Source of the DNA: an uncultured Roseburia sp.
GTDB lineage: Bacteria; Bacillota; Clostridia; Lachnospirales; Lachnospiraceae
Assembly: GCA_947647505.1 (NCBI GenBank)
Contig: CANSKO010000003.1
Location: 1-64,000 of the forward strand
Direction of reading: 5' to 3'
Length of the DNA stretch: 64,000 bases
Shown here: one piece after another, positions 63,101-64,000 of the stretch
How positions within the stretch are numbered: the stretch's first letter is position 1
How the letters are laid out: every line of letters begins with the position of its first letter
Made by a program: the position numbers and the translations under genes
The notes under the pieces: generated by a model
What the model was told of the DNA's origin: nothing
The model's database searches: none
Seen by the model: the letters and a program-made list of their open reading frames with translations, nothing else

Positions 63101-64000
63101 AATATTGCGACGGCAGATCGCTCCAAGCTGGACCGTTCCATTACAATCACGTATGACTCGGAAAAAGAAGTAGTTGGATCGCTTCCGGTGGATGCGACGG
63201 CAAAGAGCGGAACGACGGTTACGCTTGCGGAATGCGATGCAGTGTTGTCCGGTTATCAGTTTGTGGGCTGGAGCGACGGCAAGAGAACGTACGCAGGAGG
63301 GAGCGAATATGTCGCGCCTTATCGGAATATTACGTTGACGGCAGTCTGGGAGCCGGCGGTCGGATGGGTGAAGCTTCTCAAAAATAAATGGTCGGCGGTT
63401 GCCGGCAGTGAAGAGGGCAAAGGAAACGATGGTCCTGCGTCTGCGGCAATTGACGATGATGAGGGCACGAAATGGCACAGCAATTATTCAGGCGCAAGCG
63501 ACAAGCAGCCCGTAATCGGTGAAACGGGAGAGAGAAACGAGTTTACCATAGATTTTGGGGAAACAGTTTCCATCGGCAGATTTGAGTATGTGCCGCAGGC
63601 ATCGGCTGTAAACGGGACAATCACCGGATATCAGCTTTATTACAGCGAAACGGAAGACGGCGATGATTTTAAGCTGATTGAAAAAGGGACCTGGGCGAAC
63701 AACAAAGAGAAAAAGACAGTGGAATTCAGCGGCTCGATTTCCATGCGCAGAATTCAGCTGCGCGCCACAGCGACAGCGGGAAATCCAAATAACAAATATA
63801 TTCATGCCGCAGAATTCAATGTATACAGCATGAACGAGGATGAATCCGTCGTGATGCCGGAAGAGGTGGTCGTAGACGAGACCATGACTTTGATACAGGG
63901 AGAAAGCAGGCAGCTTCAGGCATCCGTACTGCCGGTTGAAGCGACGTATCAGGAGCTGACGTATGAAAGCTCCGACCGTCAGATTGCAACTGTTTCGGAG
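60170..64000 (+). CDS. Secreted GH95 alpha-L-fucosidase, C-terminally cut by window end
   Basis: At least 1277 residues; no stop before the window edge, which is why the ORF track omits it. AAAGGAG precedes the ATG at 60170; a signal peptide follows (MRAKTISKVISAVLSASMLMTLIPAASVAAP). The GH95 module spans ~40-900, with motifs matching AfcA of Bifidobacterium: MNVNLQMNYWP (Asn467, Asn469), SPEHGPYT (Glu613, general acid) and FQIDGNFG (Asp771). Then fibronectin type III (~905-980), an InlB/Listeria-Bacteroides repeat (FVGWSDGK...ITLTAVW), a CBM32-like F5/8-C domain (~1065-1220) and the start of a Big_2 domain. It would cleave terminal alpha-1,2-linked fucose from mucin or milk-type glycans. Confidence 0.94.
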   Translation, partial: MRAKTISKVISAVLSASMLMTLIPAASVAAPVEATGAEENLLKLWYDKPASRGTNILSAGAGRTEEDNRWQQQTLPIGNSFMGANIYGEVGEEWLTFNQKTLWNGGPSTKRPNYNGGNKENMVSVYQNIVQKFKEGKDAEASNLCGSLTGLSDGYGAYQAWGNIYLKYNGLPGSEQTTNYSDYERNLDLSEGVANVDFTVGGTKYHREYFVSYPDNVLAMKLTAEGGSKMNINVCFPIDNGEESEIKSVKNGGNGKEVTYTTEASGNAGTIVTSGEMQDNQMKLNSILKVETKDGTVEKGEDRTFGTDATVNEKTKTLDVKGASEVIIYIAADTDYLNDYPVYRTGETDAQLAESVKAVLDAAVEKGYDEVKASHLADYKELYDRVDLDLGQAASDKPTDALLKAYKDKTASASEQRLLEVILYQYGRYLTIASSREGDLPSNLQGVWQNCSGPSGRIPWASDYHMNVNLQMNYWPTYSANLAECATPLIEYVDSLREPGRVTAEKYFGIKSEEGEENGFSAHTQNTPFGWTCPGWSFSWGWSPAAVPWILQNCWEHYEYTGDLEYMREHIYPMLREEAILYDQILIDSGKEIMLEDGTMSTRLVSAPAYSPEHGPYTMGNVYEQVLIWQLYEDAATAAELLGVDATLAANWKKNQSRLAPIEIGDSGQLKEWFHETTLGSVGAKGHRHMSHLLGMFPGDLVSVENESYMDAAIMCLEDRGYTSTGWGMGQRINSWARTGRGNTAHLLIQNLFRDGIYPNLWDAHAPFQIDGNFGYTAGVNEMLMQSNVGYINILPSLPDVWASGSVNGIITRGNFELDMEWAEGKVTNISLLSNNGGECVVQAAGIKADAVTVKDSKGAAVSVTKHAEKERITFATTKGETYTIEGFGEAEEKEERPNAPTNVKAEEGDAAVTITWNAVPEADSYNVYRRIGADYVKINGNAVMKSPYMDADGVGLDEAAKYRVTAVRNGVESKQSNIATADRSKLDRSITITYDSEKEVVGSLPVDATAKSGTTVTLAECDAVLSGYQFVGWSDGKRTYAGGSEYVAPYRNITLTAVWEPAVGWVKLLKNKWSAVAGSEEGKGNDGPASAAIDDDEGTKWHSNYSGASDKQPVIGETGERNEFTIDFGETVSIGRFEYVPQASAVNGTITGYQLYYSETEDGDDFKLIEKGTWANNKEKKTVEFSGSISMRRIQLRATATAGNPNNKYIHAAEFNVYSMNEDESVVMPEEVVVDETMTLIQGESRQLQASVLPVEATYQELTYESSDRQIATVSE

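Noticed and set aside
62372-63478. 368-residue minus-strand ORF
   Set aside because: Entirely antisense to the GH95 gene, with no ribosome site and composition typical of a shadow frame.

Overview
The window reads as chromosome of a gut Clostridia bacterium, most likely a Lachnospiraceae relative of mucin-degrading commensals. The basis is its mid-range base composition, strong AGGAGG ribosome sites, consensus TTGACA/TATAAT promoters, and gene families typical of that group: right-handed beta-helix glycosidases, BspA-like LRR_5 and Big_2 surface modules, FIVAR repeats, an Lsa-type ABC-F protein and an IIGGADGP small-protein family. No prophage, IS element, CRISPR array or rRNA was seen; one tRNA-Lys is present. 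No gap between genes exceeds 300 bases.

Layout. 1-1.3 kb: a small acidic orphan gene and a frameshifted IIGGADGP gene. 1.3-8.4 kb (minus strand): a large secreted sialidase with carB 24 bp downstream. 8.6-11.9 kb: a phospholipid operon (PAP2 protein, LPG-synthase-like membrane protein, pssA, psd). 11.9-15.5 kb: two unknown but probably linked genes, a CRP-like-domain protein and a membrane protein with a long PQPE repeat tail. 15.6-27.7 kb, the most striking region: an AraC regulator divergent from a PpiC/SurA-like membrane-anchored foldase and four consecutive ~820-residue secreted beta-helix proteins in an A-B-A-B order. All four keep a D-x-Q-x-W-D-x-D motif that I associate with GH136 lacto-N-biosidases, a family known to need a dedicated chaperone. 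27.8-31.1 kb: tRNA-Lys, gph-like phosphatase, trmB and a DD-carboxypeptidase. 31.1-35 kb: a huge SGNH esterase with a CBM40-like N-terminus. 35-38.3 kb: a GntR(YtrA)-ABC module and a PadR-HAAS module, each with a visible operator. 38.3-42 kb: a RACo-type corrinoid activator with a MetH-activation-like N-terminus and a stand-alone TrpB2. 42.1-45.8 kb: a Big_2/CnaB-like surface protein. 46-51.5 kb: LacX/GalM-like epimerase, Na/Pi cotransporter, zinc-ribbon protein, metG and a small XRE regulator. 51.6-56.8 kb: an ABC exporter divergent from a LiaS/DesK-type two-component system. 56.8-60.1 kb: tatD, an ABC-F gene behind a leader-peptide attenuator, and a Nudix-like protein. 60.2 kb to the end: a multi-modular GH95 alpha-L-fucosidase cut off by the window edge.

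Together the secreted enzymes suggest stepwise degradation of host mucin or milk-type glycans: removal of O-acetyl groups, sialic acid and fucose, then possible release of lacto-N-biose by the beta-helix enzymes. None carries a visible LPXTG anchor. Several share lysine-rich C-terminal LRR_5 or Big_2 modules that may hold them at the cell wall. Enzyme specificities are inferred from motifs only; no searches were run.
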